A stretch of DNA of 64,000 nt. Source: Streptomyces sp. RB17 (GTDB lineage: Bacteria; Actinomycetota; Actinomycetes; Streptomycetales; Streptomycetaceae). The notes beneath the pieces were generated by a model. That model was not told the origin of the DNA and searched no databases. It worked only from the letters and a program-made list of their open reading frames with translations. Location of the stretch: the NCBI RefSeq assembly GCF_009604455.1, contig NZ_WEGL01000014.1:31299-95298 (forward strand), given 5' to 3'. Below, piece by piece: positions 34,759-43,335 of the stretch (its first letter is position 1; every line of letters starts with the position of its first letter). The position numbers and the translations under genes are program-made.

Positions 34759-35765
34759 GCCGTCGCCCCTGCGGACGACTGCGCGGCCGGCAGCTCGGCG
34801 GGAACCTTGAGGTCGTAGAGCCGGGCGGCGTTCAGGCCGAGGATCTTGCGCTTGACGTCCGGTGTCAGCACGCCGTACTCGCCCTGCATGTCCTCGGGGA
34901 TCTGGAAGTCGACGAACCGCTCCACCAGCCACTTGGGGTGCCAGATGGCGTAGTCGCTGCCGAACAGGATCCGGTCCTCGTCCAGCCAGTACAGCAACTC
35001 GCCGATGATCTGGGCGAAGTAACGCGGCCGGCTGTGGATGAACGGCATCGCCACGGCGAGTCCGCCGTAGACGTTCGGCTCCTGCGTGCCGATCCAGCAG
35101 AAGTCCTCCAGCCGGGGCAGGCCCACGTGCTCGATGACGAAGTTCAGGTTCGGGAAGTCGGTCGCGGCGGCGTCGACGTCGGCCACGTCGAAGGCGTCCC
35201 GGTCCAGCGGATAGACCGTCGGGCCCTTGTGGATGTGGATGTTGGTGATGCCCAACTGCTCACACTTGGCCAGGTACCGGTACGACCATTCGTCGGTGAG
35301 CTTCCACCCCCGGGAGTCGCCCCGCCACTCGGCCGTGTACAGCTTGATGCCCTTGAGGTCTCCGCCCTCGGCCAGCGCCTCGAGCCGCTCCAGCCCGGCC
35401 TCGCCGTCCCGGGGGTCCCAGGCGTCGTTGAGTACGAGTTTGCCGGGGTGCCTCTCGCACAGGGCCAGCGCCCTGTCCCTGCGGTGGAAGCCGTGCGTGT
35501 AGAAGTCACTGAGGTAAGCGGGCTGGAAGATCGCGACGTCCACATGACCGATGTCGAACACGTCGTGGACGAAGTCGGCTTCGGAGTACTTGCAGAACTT
35601 GTCGAGCGGCCACAGCCACTCGGCCGGGCTGAGGTTGCGGTGGTAGTCGTAGAAGCACTCGATGAAGCCCTTGCCGTGGCGGTTGGCCTGGTTCTCCGGA
35701 CTTCCGTCCCACAGGGCCACATGGGCGTCGACGATGTAGTAGGACTCGCCGTTCTTGGTGTACAT
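34755..35765 (-). CDS. Amidohydrolase-2 family protein
   Basis: 336 residues from ATG 35765 (GAGG ribosome-binding site), stop overlapping the DUF59 start. TIM-barrel metal-hydrolase features: YIVDAHVALWDGSPENQANR (DAH instead of DxH), GIKLYTAEWRGDSRGWKLTD, GITNIHIHKGPTVYPLD, NLNFVIEHVGLPRLEDF, DRILFGSDYAIWHP (metal or catalytic Asp). The family includes decarboxylases and hydrolases, and an equivalent gene is conserved after mim/prmABCD in mycobacteria. Its reaction in the pathway is not established. A strong hairpin separates it from the coupling-protein gene, so it may be expressed at a lower level than the four core subunits. Confidence 0.88.
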   Translation of the reverse strand: MYTKNGESYYIVDAHVALWDGSPENQANRHGKGFIECFYDYHRNLSPAEWLWPLDKFCKYSEADFVHDVFDIGHVDVAIFQPAYLSDFYTHGFHRRDRALALCERHPGKLVLNDAWDPRDGEAGLERLEALAEGGDLKGIKLYTAEWRGDSRGWKLTDEWSYRYLAKCEQLGITNIHIHKGPTVYPLDRDAFDVADVDAAATDFPNLNFVIEHVGLPRLEDFCWIGTQEPNVYGGLAVAMPFIHSRPRYFAQIIGELLYWLDEDRILFGSDYAIWHPKWLVERFVDFQIPEDMQGEYGVLTPDVKRKILGLNAARLYDLKVPAELPAAQSSAGATA

Positions 35766-35817
35766 GTGCCTACCTCGATTCGCGGTGATCGGGGGATGGG
35801 CTGAGGGATGCGGGGCG

Positions 35818-35858
35818 GGGGAGTGCGCGGGCTTGGGGAGGAAGCCCGCGCACTCCCC
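35818..35858 (-). terminator. 17-bp-stem hairpin inside the monooxygenase operon
   Basis: Left arm 35818-35834 and right arm 35842-35858 are fully complementary (core GAGTGCGCGGGCTT), loop GGGGAGG. It lies between mimD and the amidohydrolase gene on the transcribed strand. It could be a partial terminator or an mRNA-protecting structure. Confidence 0.7.
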
Positions 35859-35906
35859 GAACTCTCCGTTTTCTCAGCGGGGGCTCGGCCCGCGTGACGC
35901 CCGGTG

Positions 35907-36263
35907 CTACCGGACCGGCTTGAGGTCGAAGTCGATGTACTCCGCCGCTTCCTCCGGGCTGGCGAACAGCATCGTCTTGTCGTCGAAGTGGACCATGCGC
36001 CCGTAGTGCGTCGACATGATCTCTTCGAAGTCGGCCTGGTCGAACTCGAAGCCGATCACCTCAGTGATCTCGTCGAAGTCGAACAGCAGCTTTCCTTCTC
36101 CGTCGACCCGGATCATGGAGGGGTACTCCTCGACGGACACGCCGGGCTTGCCGCGCATCACCTCTGCTACGACGTGACCGTTCTGGTTGTTCATCAGGGT
36201 CACGCCGCACAGGTTCGAGAAGGTCCGGTTGCTACCGAATTTCGCGTCGTTGCTGACGGTCAC
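35907..36263 (-). CDS. mimD: Monooxygenase coupling (effector) protein, MmoB/DmpM type
   Basis: 118 residues from GTG 36263, overlapping the small-subunit stop (GTGA). An ATG further upstream at 36338 would only read over that gene. The sequence NDAKFGSNRTFSNLCGVTLM, NNQNGHVVAEVMRGKPGVSV and EYPSMIRVDGEGKLLFDFDE fits the MmoB/DmpM regulatory fold that binds the hydroxylase and gates oxygen activation. It then reads FEEIMSTHYGRMVHFDDKTM and ends in DLKPVR. Length is normal for propane-monooxygenase coupling proteins. It is the last of the four core subunits and is followed by the hairpin at 35818-35858. Confidence 0.92.
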   Translation of the reverse strand: MTVSNDAKFGSNRTFSNLCGVTLMNNQNGHVVAEVMRGKPGVSVEEYPSMIRVDGEGKLLFDFDEITEVIGFEFDQADFEEIMSTHYGRMVHFDDKTMLFASPEEAAEYIDFDLKPVR

Positions 36264-37366
36264 TGCGAGAGTCCCTTCGGATCGGAGAGGTTCAGGTCGG
36301 ACAGCAGAGTGCTGAACCCGCCGGCCGCGTTGTCCCACGAGTCGGCGAAGGTGACCACCTTGTCGTGGGGCTGCGACCAGATCGGCTGCAGTTCGCGCAC
36401 CGCCCTGACGCTCAGCGGTACCCAGGTCTCCAGCCAGCTCTGCAGGACGTCCCGGTTGTGCTTGCCGTGGGTGTCGTCCGTGGCGAGCATGCGGAACAGA
36501 GCCAGGGTGTAGCGCCGGTCGCGGTCATAGTCGTGCTCTCCGGTGCCCACCAGTGTCGGAGTGACGTAGTCGCCGTTGCGCGCAGCGACCTGCATCACCA
36601 GCTGGCTGCGGAACAGCACACCGACCAGGGACTCGAAGACCACGTTGGTGGCGAACAGCGACTCGGCCCAGTCACCGATGGCGGTGAGCCTCTCGACGTT
36701 CTCCCGTACGCCCTGCCACACCGGATCGGTGTGCCAGGCCTTCTTGTGGACCGCACCGTCGAATCCGATGCCGGCCTCGGACAGGTCCAGGTTGTACAGC
36801 GCGAGGTCCTGGGCGAAGCGCAGCTTGTGTGCGCTGTTCACCGCGATCGCCGTGTTGATCATGTTGGTCGGTGCGGAACGTTGTTCCGAGGTGAACACGT
36901 GCATGCCCAGGCCGTGTTCGGCGTGCATCCAGGCACCCAGGTGCCGCTCCAGGAACTTCATCCATGCCGTCGGCCAGCTGCGGTATGCGCCGGCCTTCCT
37001 GGCGTTCTCCAGGTTCAGCTGGATCTGCCGCACGACGTTGGAGTTGTTCCGGTAGATGGTCTGTTCCCACTCCTCGTTCGGGTCGAGGAAGCGGTGCCAG
37101 TCACTGGAGCGCAGTTCGGTCCAGTCCTGGGGGTAACCGCCCTTGCCGTCCGCGAACCCGTAGATCCAGCCCTGGGTGAGGTGGCGGTCCGGGTCGGGCT
37201 GGACGTCGACAGTGACGTCCTCGTACATCGTGGCCCGCATCTTCTGGGGCGTGAAGTAGTTGTACGAGCGGCTCTTCGAGCTGGGGAATTCCTTCAGGCC
37301 TGCTTCCGCTCCGGTGAACTCGATCCGGGGGAAGCTCTTCGGCGCGGTCTTTTCCGCGGGACTCAT
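36260..37366 (-). CDS. mimC: Di-iron monooxygenase hydroxylase, small (beta) subunit
   Basis: 368 residues from ATG 37366, with AAAGG nine bases upstream; the ATG at 37393 adds nine residues without its own site. Characteristic segments are SRSYNYFTPQKMRATMYEDV, TQGWIYGFADGKGGYPQDWT, RNNSNVVRQIQLNLENARKA, AWMHAEHGLGMHVFTSEQRS and FATNVVFESLVGVLFRSQLV. As expected for the beta subunit, the ferritin-like helices are present without a full set of iron ligands. It forms the alpha2beta2 hydroxylase with the product of 38540-40180. It is coupled by overlap to the coupling-protein gene. Confidence 0.95.
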   Translation of the reverse strand: MSPAEKTAPKSFPRIEFTGAEAGLKEFPSSKSRSYNYFTPQKMRATMYEDVTVDVQPDPDRHLTQGWIYGFADGKGGYPQDWTELRSSDWHRFLDPNEEWEQTIYRNNSNVVRQIQLNLENARKAGAYRSWPTAWMKFLERHLGAWMHAEHGLGMHVFTSEQRSAPTNMINTAIAVNSAHKLRFAQDLALYNLDLSEAGIGFDGAVHKKAWHTDPVWQGVRENVERLTAIGDWAESLFATNVVFESLVGVLFRSQLVMQVAARNGDYVTPTLVGTGEHDYDRDRRYTLALFRMLATDDTHGKHNRDVLQSWLETWVPLSVRAVRELQPIWSQPHDKVVTFADSWDNAAGGFSTLLSDLNLSDPKGLSQ

Positions 37367-37420
37367 GAGCGCACACCTTTCTGTGTCTTGCATGGTGGAC
37401 AGGGCTTCCGTCGGCGGCCG

Positions 37421-38458
37421 TCAGTCCTCGGCGGCCGCAGTGACGGTGAACTTGTCGAAGAAGATCTGGTCTTCGGGCACGCCCATGTCCTGCAGCAGCG
37501 GCAGGGCAGCGTCGATCATCGGCGGCGGGCCGCACAGGTAGACCTCGCAGGCAGCGAGGTTCTGCTCGCACCGCCTGAGGACGTCGGTGACCAGCCCGCT
37601 CTCGCCGGCCCAGTCCGGTGGCCGGCTCTCGGACAGGCAGGGCACGAACCGGAAGCCGCCCAGCTGCTCCGTGAGGTGCGCCAGTTCCTCGAGATGGAAC
37701 AGATCGCCTTCGGTCCGGGCGCCGTAGTAGTAGACCGCCTCCCGTTGGTTGCCGCTTTCGGCCATCTGGCGCAGCAGTGCCAGGATGGGAGCCATCCCGG
37801 CACCGCCGCCGACGAACACCAGCCGGCGGTCGGAGCTGACCCGGAGGGTGAAGGTGCCGTACGGGCCAGTCACCTCCAGGGGAATGCCCAGCGAGAGGCC
37901 GTTCTCGAGCAGGCCGGAGAACTTCCCGCCCGGGTAGCGCTTGATGATGAACTCCAGGATCCCTTCGGCCGCGGAGATGTTGGCCATGGAGAAGGAGCGG
38001 TGCTCATCGGTGCCCGGGATGGTGATGTCCACGTACTGGCCGGGGTGGAACCGGAAGGCGTGCTCTGCGGGCAACTTGAGCCGCAGTAGAGAGATGTCGT
38101 GCGTGAGCTCCGCCACCGACGCCACCTCGGTCTGCACGGTGATCACCGGCAGGCCGGACCTGATCATGTCCTCGTCGTAGTTGACGAGCTCGATCTCCAC
38201 GTTGCTGTAGGCGTGGGACCGGCACAGCAGGACGTAGCCCTCGTCCTTCTCGAAGTCCGGCAGGGCGAAGGTGGAGTACCGGCCCATCTGGAGGTCGCCG
38301 TCGAGCAGGAAGGACTTGCATGCCGAGCACTGGCCCTCCTTGCAGCCGTGGATCAGCATGACGCCCTGCCGGAACGCGGCATCGAGCACCGTTTCGTCCT
38401 CGTCGGCGTCGATCTCTATGCCTACCGGTTCGAATCGCACCTTGTGCGTGTCGGCCAT
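37421..38458 (-). CDS. mimB: Monooxygenase reductase (2Fe-2S ferredoxin plus FAD/NAD domains)
   Basis: 345 residues from ATG 38458. The N-terminal plant-type ferredoxin domain has Cys39-x4-Cys44-x2-Cys47-x31-Cys79 (IHGCKEGQCSACKSFLLDGD, VLLCRSH). The FAD domain has HPGQYVDITIPG and HRSFSMAN. The NADH domain has GTFTLRVSSDRRLVFVGGGA, GMAPILALLRQM and VYLCGPPPMIDAALPLL. It passes electrons from NADH to the di-iron hydroxylase. Gene order large subunit-reductase-small subunit-coupling protein is that of prmABCD/mimABCD. An 81-bp spacer with a strong hairpin separates it from the large-subunit gene. Confidence 0.95.
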   Translation of the reverse strand: MADTHKVRFEPVGIEIDADEDETVLDAAFRQGVMLIHGCKEGQCSACKSFLLDGDLQMGRYSTFALPDFEKDEGYVLLCRSHAYSNVEIELVNYDEDMIRSGLPVITVQTEVASVAELTHDISLLRLKLPAEHAFRFHPGQYVDITIPGTDEHRSFSMANISAAEGILEFIIKRYPGGKFSGLLENGLSLGIPLEVTGPYGTFTLRVSSDRRLVFVGGGAGMAPILALLRQMAESGNQREAVYYYGARTEGDLFHLEELAHLTEQLGGFRFVPCLSESRPPDWAGESGLVTDVLRRCEQNLAACEVYLCGPPPMIDAALPLLQDMGVPEDQIFFDKFTVTAAAED

Positions 38459-38480
38459 GATGCCGCTCCTCGGAGATGGG

Positions 38481-38525
38481 GGCTCTCGCCGCGGCGCGTC
38501 GCGGCTGCGCGCCGTGGCGAGAGCC
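38481..38525 (-). promoter_or_regulatory. 18-bp-stem hairpin between large-subunit and reductase genes
   Basis: Arm 38481-38498 (GGCTCTCGCC-GCGGCGCG) pairs with 38508-38525 with one mismatch, loop of nine. Inside an operon it is more likely an mRNA stability or partial-termination element that sets subunit ratios than a full terminator. Confidence 0.65.
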
Positions 38526-38539
38526 GGTCTGAGTCGGCG

Positions 38540-40180
38540 TCAGGCCGCTGGGGTGACGTTCGGGTTTGCCTTGTAGGCCGCGACGTGCGCCTCACGCTCG
38601 GTGTCGGACATCTCGTTGAGCAGCACGTTGGGGCTGGCGAACTGGATGCCGCGGACGTCGTCGAGAGTCCACAGCTTCTTCGGGTCGTCGAGGTCCAGGT
38701 GCGGCTGCGGGATCAGCGTCTTGCCGTCGTCGCGGACGTACCCGAGGTCGGAGATGATGTCGGCCAGATCCCGACCGTGGTGCAGCGTCTCCCACTCCCG
38801 CTTGCCGGTCAGCCGGCCCATGTTCGGGGTCGGGGTGCCCTCGTACTCGGGGCGGAAGGCCACCTTGTCGGTCCAGTGGCAAGTCTCCGAGCAGTACGTC
38901 CGCCACTGGGCGTCGACCTTGTCGACCACCATGTCCTCGCGGATGAGGCACGGCACCATGCAGGTCCAGCACCGGTGCGGGTACTCATAGCCGACGTTCT
39001 CGAACGCGATCGGCTTGTTGCGTCCGGGGTAGCGCAGCCGGTTGTACTCCTCCCACCAGCGGCCGAACTGGTTGTACCAGCCGGGGTACTTCGACTCGAA
39101 CCACTCGAAGTCCTGGTCGGTCATCGGGTCGATGCGCCAGTAGTTGACCGGCCAGCCGGTGGCGAAGAACTGGGCGACGCGGTGGACGTAGTGCTTGTTG
39201 TAGATCCGGTCCCACGACTCCTCGACCAGGTCGTGCGGGATGACCAGGCCGTACTTCTCCAGCGGGATGAGGTAGCTGCGGTAGTAGTCGTCGTAGATCC
39301 ACCGACGCCACATCTCCGCGTAGCTGTCCCGGTCCTTGCGGCGGTCCTTGGTGCCGTACTCGATGAAGGTGCCGATCGCGGCGTCCACCACGCAGTGGTT
39401 GTTCCACCACGCGTAGCGCAGGTCGCGCTCGAGCAGCTTGCGGTTGTCCTCGTCGGCCAGCGCCATCAGCAGGATGGAGTAGCCGTTGGAGATGTGCCGG
39501 GACTCGTCCGACTGCACCGAGTGGAACACCGTGGGCAGCAGGTAGTCGCCGTTGGCGGCGGCCTCCGACGGCATGGCCACGAACAGGGTGTTGGTGAAGG
39601 CGGTCTCGGCGACCACGGTCAGGTAGATGTTGGCGGCGGTGATCGCGTCGCCCGTGATGAAGCCCTCGCCGAACTGGCGTCCGATGGTGCCCGCGTAGTT
39701 GTTCGCGAACGCCTTCTCGGTGATGTCGAAGCCGGCCGGGTCGATGTAGTGGTTCATGTACAGGCGCTTGAGGTTCATCTGGATCGTCGAGTGCCTGACC
39801 TCGTCGATCATCTGGACCGCCAGCCCGTTGTGGACCTCGGGGTTGGGGACCGCGTCGATCGCCATCGGCATGGCGCGGGCGGCTGAGATCTCCGGGAACG
39901 GGATGATCGACAGGAACAGCTTCTGCCATTCCATCCACCGCTCCTGCACCTGCCGGAACATGTTCCCGCGGATGGCGCCGTCCATCGCGCCGTATACGCG
40001 GTTGTCCTTCTCCTCCTCCATCGGGAAGTAGGAGCGCAGGATCTGCTTGAGGGGGTCCTTCTTCGGGGCCTTGTCGAACTTGTAGTCGGTGCCGAACCGC
40101 TTCGCCGGCGTGGCGAACGTCGGCTCCCACGACAGCTCGGTGATCTTCTTGTGCGCCTTACTCAGACTTTGTCGGCTCAC
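38540..40180 (-). CDS. mimA: Propane/acetone-type di-iron monooxygenase hydroxylase, large (alpha) subunit
   Basis: 546 residues from GTG 40180, with AGGAGG six bases upstream. An ATG inside the spacer is followed at once by TGA and is not used. All six carboxylate/His ligands of the soluble methane monooxygenase fold can be placed: Glu97, Glu127 and His130 (IDEVRHSTIQ), Glu192, Glu226 and His229 (QSDESRHISN). The spacing equals MmoX 114/144/147/209/243/246 shifted by 17. Other landmarks are VYGAMDGAIRGNMFRQVQER and HRCWTCMVPCLIRED. Together with neighbouring genes this is the group that hydroxylates propane, acetone or phenol. The real substrate cannot be read from sequence. Confidence 0.95.
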   Translation of the reverse strand: MSRQSLSKAHKKITELSWEPTFATPAKRFGTDYKFDKAPKKDPLKQILRSYFPMEEEKDNRVYGAMDGAIRGNMFRQVQERWMEWQKLFLSIIPFPEISAARAMPMAIDAVPNPEVHNGLAVQMIDEVRHSTIQMNLKRLYMNHYIDPAGFDITEKAFANNYAGTIGRQFGEGFITGDAITAANIYLTVVAETAFTNTLFVAMPSEAAANGDYLLPTVFHSVQSDESRHISNGYSILLMALADEDNRKLLERDLRYAWWNNHCVVDAAIGTFIEYGTKDRRKDRDSYAEMWRRWIYDDYYRSYLIPLEKYGLVIPHDLVEESWDRIYNKHYVHRVAQFFATGWPVNYWRIDPMTDQDFEWFESKYPGWYNQFGRWWEEYNRLRYPGRNKPIAFENVGYEYPHRCWTCMVPCLIREDMVVDKVDAQWRTYCSETCHWTDKVAFRPEYEGTPTPNMGRLTGKREWETLHHGRDLADIISDLGYVRDDGKTLIPQPHLDLDDPKKLWTLDDVRGIQFASPNVLLNEMSDTEREAHVAAYKANPNVTPAA

Positions 40181-40451
40181 TCCATGCCTCCTGGGGAGGG
40201 GTGAAGCGCAGCTTCGGCGCCCGCGACCGCACCGTCGCCACATTCGTCACCCGCGTGTCACCTGAGGCCCCGGCGATCGCGAGGCCCTGGCGATGACGTC
40301 CTGGCGTGAGCCATCACACGGCATCGACCGGCCGATGGCGGTCTCAATATGAGACGGTCCCGCAGTCTTCCTCCGATGTCCCGGGCTTGGTTGCATGGTG
40401 GCAACAGCCCCGACACACCTTGGTTATGTCGCGAGCCGGACAGGAGACGTG
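40181..40451. promoter_or_regulatory. Divergent control region of the monooxygenase operon
   Basis: It contains the palindrome GTCTCA-ATA-TGAGAC (40341-40355) and a weaker GTTGC...GCAAC pair near 40390-40406. The first is a good candidate site for the adjacent activator. AGGAG at 40442-40446 serves the activator gene. No consensus -24/-12 element was seen. Confidence 0.55.
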
Positions 40452-42266
40452 ATGCCCCCTACACACTCCGACGCTCCAGCTCCGTACCCGCCGCACGGGC
40501 GGGTGCTGGCGGCGGCGCGGGAGCGGTTCCTGACGGCCGGGGCCCTCGACTCGGACGAGGTGCGCGAGACGATCGCCGCCTCGTGGTGGCGGTCGAAGAG
40601 CTGGAAGGTCGCCGCCGACCGTGTCCAACTGCCGTACGCAAAGGACCCGAATCTCGAGACTCCCCTGGTGCACAGTGCCGCGCCGATTCTCGATCGGTTG
40701 CAGGAGCAGATGAGTGATCAGGCGGTAAGCATCATCCTCACCGATGCGGCGGGCGTCGTCCTCGACCGGCGCACCGAGGACCGCCGGCTCGAGCGCCACC
40801 TCGATCGGGTGCAGCTCGCCCCGGGCTTCAGCTACGCCGAGCAGTTCGTGGGGACCAACGGCATCGGCACGGCTCTGGAAGGCCGCCAGGCGATCGGTGT
40901 GTTCGGCCACGAGCACTATGCCGAGGGCCTCGAGGAGTTCGGCTGCGTCGGGGTGCCGGTGCGCCATCCCGTCTCCGGCCGCATGCTCGGCGTGCTGGAC
41001 TTGACCTGCTGGAGCCGTGACGCCTCACCCCTGCTGTTGGCGCTGGCCAAGGCCACGGCCGAGCACATCGAGCGGGAACTGACGACGCTTACCGGACTGC
41101 GGGAGTTCGCACTTTTCCAGGAGTACTTGCGCGCCTGCCGGCACAGCCGCGGCATCGTGTTCGCGCTGAACAACGACGTCGTCATGATGAACGACCACGC
41201 CCGCCAGGTGCTCACGACCTCGGACCAGGCCGCGCTGCTGGCCACCGCGGCCGAGGCGATGATGGGCAGCAAACGCGTCATGATCGATGTGGACCTGCCC
41301 AGTGGCGCGAAGGCCAGGATGTCCTGCGCCCCGGTGCAAACCGCATCGGGCCCCGCCGGCGGCGTGGTCCGCGTCCGGCTCACCGGCAGGGGCTCGGGGC
41401 TGGAGTCCGACACCTCGGCCTTCCAGCCCTTGCTGCCAGGCCTCGCCGGCTCCTCCGCCGTGTGGCAGCGCGCCTGCGACCAGGTGCGCGCGCACTACCT
41501 GGCCGGTGAATGGATCACTGTGCATGGAGAGGTCGGCTCCGGCAAGCTCGCCCTGCTGCGCGCTGTGCACCGCCATCATGACCCCGCGGGTCGCTTCCAC
41601 GTGCTGGACGCCGCCGAGGCGGGCGACTCCGCCGCCTTCCTCGCCCGCACGCAGCAAGAGTTCCGGCAGAGCAGCGGCGCACTGGTGCTGCGACACATCG
41701 ACCGGCTGCCCCCAGAGAGCATCCGGGCCCTTACCGATCTCCTGCACCAGCGGCACCAGGCCGCGGACCGGACCGAAGAGCACCTGTGGGTGACGGCAAC
41801 CCACCGCTCTCTCGAGCACGGTCACGGCCTCGCGGACCTGTTGCGCGCCTTCCCCGCGGCCGTAGAGCTCCCGCCGCTGCGCCACCACATCGAGGACGTC
41901 CGCGAACTCGTCCCGCACCTCCTTGCCAAGCTGACCTCGGCCACGACTCTGAGCTGCTCCCCTGCTGCGATGCGGCTGCTCATGCGTGCCACTTGGCCCG
42001 AGAACGTCGCCCAGCTGCGTCAGGTCCTGAGCACCGTGGCACAGAACCGCAGGTTCGGCGTGATCGAGCCGAGCGACCTGCCCCCCGAATGCCAGACGGT
42101 GTCCCGCCGGGTGCTCAGTCCCCTGGAGGCACTCGAACGCGATGCGATCGTGCGCGGTCTGATCGACGCCAAGGGCAACAAGAACGAAGCCGCCCGAGCG
42201 CTCGGAGTCTCCCGCGCCACCATCTACCGCAAGATCCGCGAGTACGGCATTGACCTCCCCCAGTGA
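40452..42266 (+). CDS. mimR: AcoR/MimR-like transcriptional activator (GAF, degenerate AAA+, Fis HTH)
   Basis: 604 residues from ATG 40452 (AGGAG five bases upstream; GTG 40449 also possible). The N-terminal GAF sensor region is about 60-210 (SIILTDAAGVVLDRRTEDRR, EQFVGTNGIGTALEGRQAIG). A PAS-like segment follows, then an NtrC-type ATPase domain at about 340-520 with Walker A GEVGSGKLALL. It lacks GAFTGA, the sigma54-contact loop, as expected in a phylum without sigma54. The Fis-type helix-turn-helix is at the C-terminus (NKNEAARALGVSRATIYRKI). Its position divergent from the monooxygenase genes is that of MimR, the acetone/phenol-responsive activator in mycobacteria. Confidence 0.88.
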   Translation: MPPTHSDAPAPYPPHGRVLAAARERFLTAGALDSDEVRETIAASWWRSKSWKVAADRVQLPYAKDPNLETPLVHSAAPILDRLQEQMSDQAVSIILTDAAGVVLDRRTEDRRLERHLDRVQLAPGFSYAEQFVGTNGIGTALEGRQAIGVFGHEHYAEGLEEFGCVGVPVRHPVSGRMLGVLDLTCWSRDASPLLLALAKATAEHIERELTTLTGLREFALFQEYLRACRHSRGIVFALNNDVVMMNDHARQVLTTSDQAALLATAAEAMMGSKRVMIDVDLPSGAKARMSCAPVQTASGPAGGVVRVRLTGRGSGLESDTSAFQPLLPGLAGSSAVWQRACDQVRAHYLAGEWITVHGEVGSGKLALLRAVHRHHDPAGRFHVLDAAEAGDSAAFLARTQQEFRQSSGALVLRHIDRLPPESIRALTDLLHQRHQAADRTEEHLWVTATHRSLEHGHGLADLLRAFPAAVELPPLRHHIEDVRELVPHLLAKLTSATTLSCSPAAMRLLMRATWPENVAQLRQVLSTVAQNRRFGVIEPSDLPPECQTVSRRVLSPLEALERDAIVRGLIDAKGNKNEAARALGVSRATIYRKIREYGIDLPQ

Positions 42267-42310
42267 CGGCCGCGGGCCTTAATTGCCCTCGGTGCCGGGG
42301 CGGTGCGGCC

Positions 42311-42347
42311 GGGTGACATCGGCGGCGCGCCGCGTCCGATGTCGCCC
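42311..42347 (+). terminator. Terminator of the mimR-like gene
   Basis: GGGTGACATCGG (42311-42322) pairs with CCGATGTCGCCC (42336-42347) with one T-G wobble; 13-nt loop. It is 45 bases after the stop. Confidence 0.65.
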
Positions 42348-42510
42348 TTGGCCGGCCCGGGAGCCGGTCGGCTATTGCCGCCGGCAGATCCTGTGTCCAG
42401 ATCTGTGGGCTGTGTGTCCATTCGGACACTTTCCGCCGAGGGAGGCGATGGAGGAGCGTGGAGATGAGTCACAAGCGACCCACGCTTCGGCCTTCCCTTC
42501 AGGAGGCGTC

Positions 42511-43149
42511 ATGCCCGAAACGATCGCCGGGATCACGGTCCCGGACACCGCCCTTGTCCGCGAGGCCACCGCGCTGGTACGCCAGTCGGCCGACGACACG
42601 CTCTTCCACCACTCCCGCAGAGTCTTTCTGTGGGGGATGCTCAAGACCGCCGCCCGGGGACTGGAGGTGGATCCCGAGCTCGCCTATGTCGGCGGCCTCT
42701 TCCACGATCTCGGGCTGACGGCCGACTACCGCACGAAGGACCGCCGCTTCGAGCTCGACGGCGCCGAGGCGGCGTACACCTTCCTGCGCGACCACGGCCG
42801 AAGCGAGCAGGAGGCACGCAACGTCTGGCTGGCGATCGCCCTGCACACCACACCGGAGGTCCCTCTCCACCTCGCGCCTGAAGTCTCCGTGGTGACGCTC
42901 GGCGTCGAGACCGACGTCCTGGGCCTGGAACTGGAGCAGATCACCCCGGAACAGCGTGCCGCGGTCGTCGCCGCGCATCCGCGACCGGATTTCAAGGACC
43001 GCATCCTCCAGGCCTTCTACGACGGCATGGCCGACCGGCCCGACACCACGTTCGGCACCATGAACGACGATGTCCTCGCCCACTTCGACCCCGGCTTCCA
43101 GCGCAAGAACTTCGTTGAGGTCATCCAGAGCAACGCCTGGCCCGAGTGA
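42511..43149 (+). CDS. HD-domain protein, cyanamide-hydratase-like
   Basis: 212 residues from ATG 42511, AGGAGG five bases upstream. The metal-binding HD pattern is H...HD...H: DTLFHHSRRVFLWGMLKTAA, YVGGLFHDLGLTADYRTKD, LAIALHTTPEVPLHLAPEVS. This arrangement (FxHSxRxFxWG and FHDLG) is shared with cyanamide hydratase/DDI2-type hydratases that act on nitrile-like or cyanamide compounds. The enzyme may hydrate a small nitrogenous compound. It is transcribed in the same direction as the activator but separated from it by a terminator, so it is not clearly part of the monooxygenase regulon. Confidence 0.8.
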   Translation: MPETIAGITVPDTALVREATALVRQSADDTLFHHSRRVFLWGMLKTAARGLEVDPELAYVGGLFHDLGLTADYRTKDRRFELDGAEAAYTFLRDHGRSEQEARNVWLAIALHTTPEVPLHLAPEVSVVTLGVETDVLGLELEQITPEQRAAVVAAHPRPDFKDRILQAFYDGMADRPDTTFGTMNDDVLAHFDPGFQRKNFVEVIQSNAWPE

Positions 43150-43300
43150 CCTGATTCGCGATCACCTTGGCGGCGTCGCGGTCGCACCAGCGGTCGGCAA
43201 CGGGTCGGCCGGGCGGGCCTTTGCTCGGGGTCGACCCCAGCGCGGCCGCTGACCGCCTGCAGAGCCGTTCCATATGGCGCGACACTTTACGCTCGAACGT

Positions 43301-43316
43301 CCTGACGTTGGTCAGG
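43301..43316. promoter_or_regulatory. Short inverted repeat upstream of the GlxA-type regulator
   Basis: CCTGAC-GTTG-GTCAGG at 43301-43316, 20 bases before the ATG and next to the AAAGGAG ribosome-binding site. It is a possible autoregulatory site. Confidence 0.4.
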
Positions 43317-43335
43317 GAAAGGAGCCGACAATAGC

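Noticed and set aside
36365..39886. Two long plus-strand frames opposite the monooxygenase subunits
   Set aside because: They are codon-bias shadows (HVVVLQRV-type composition); the minus frames carry all conserved motifs.
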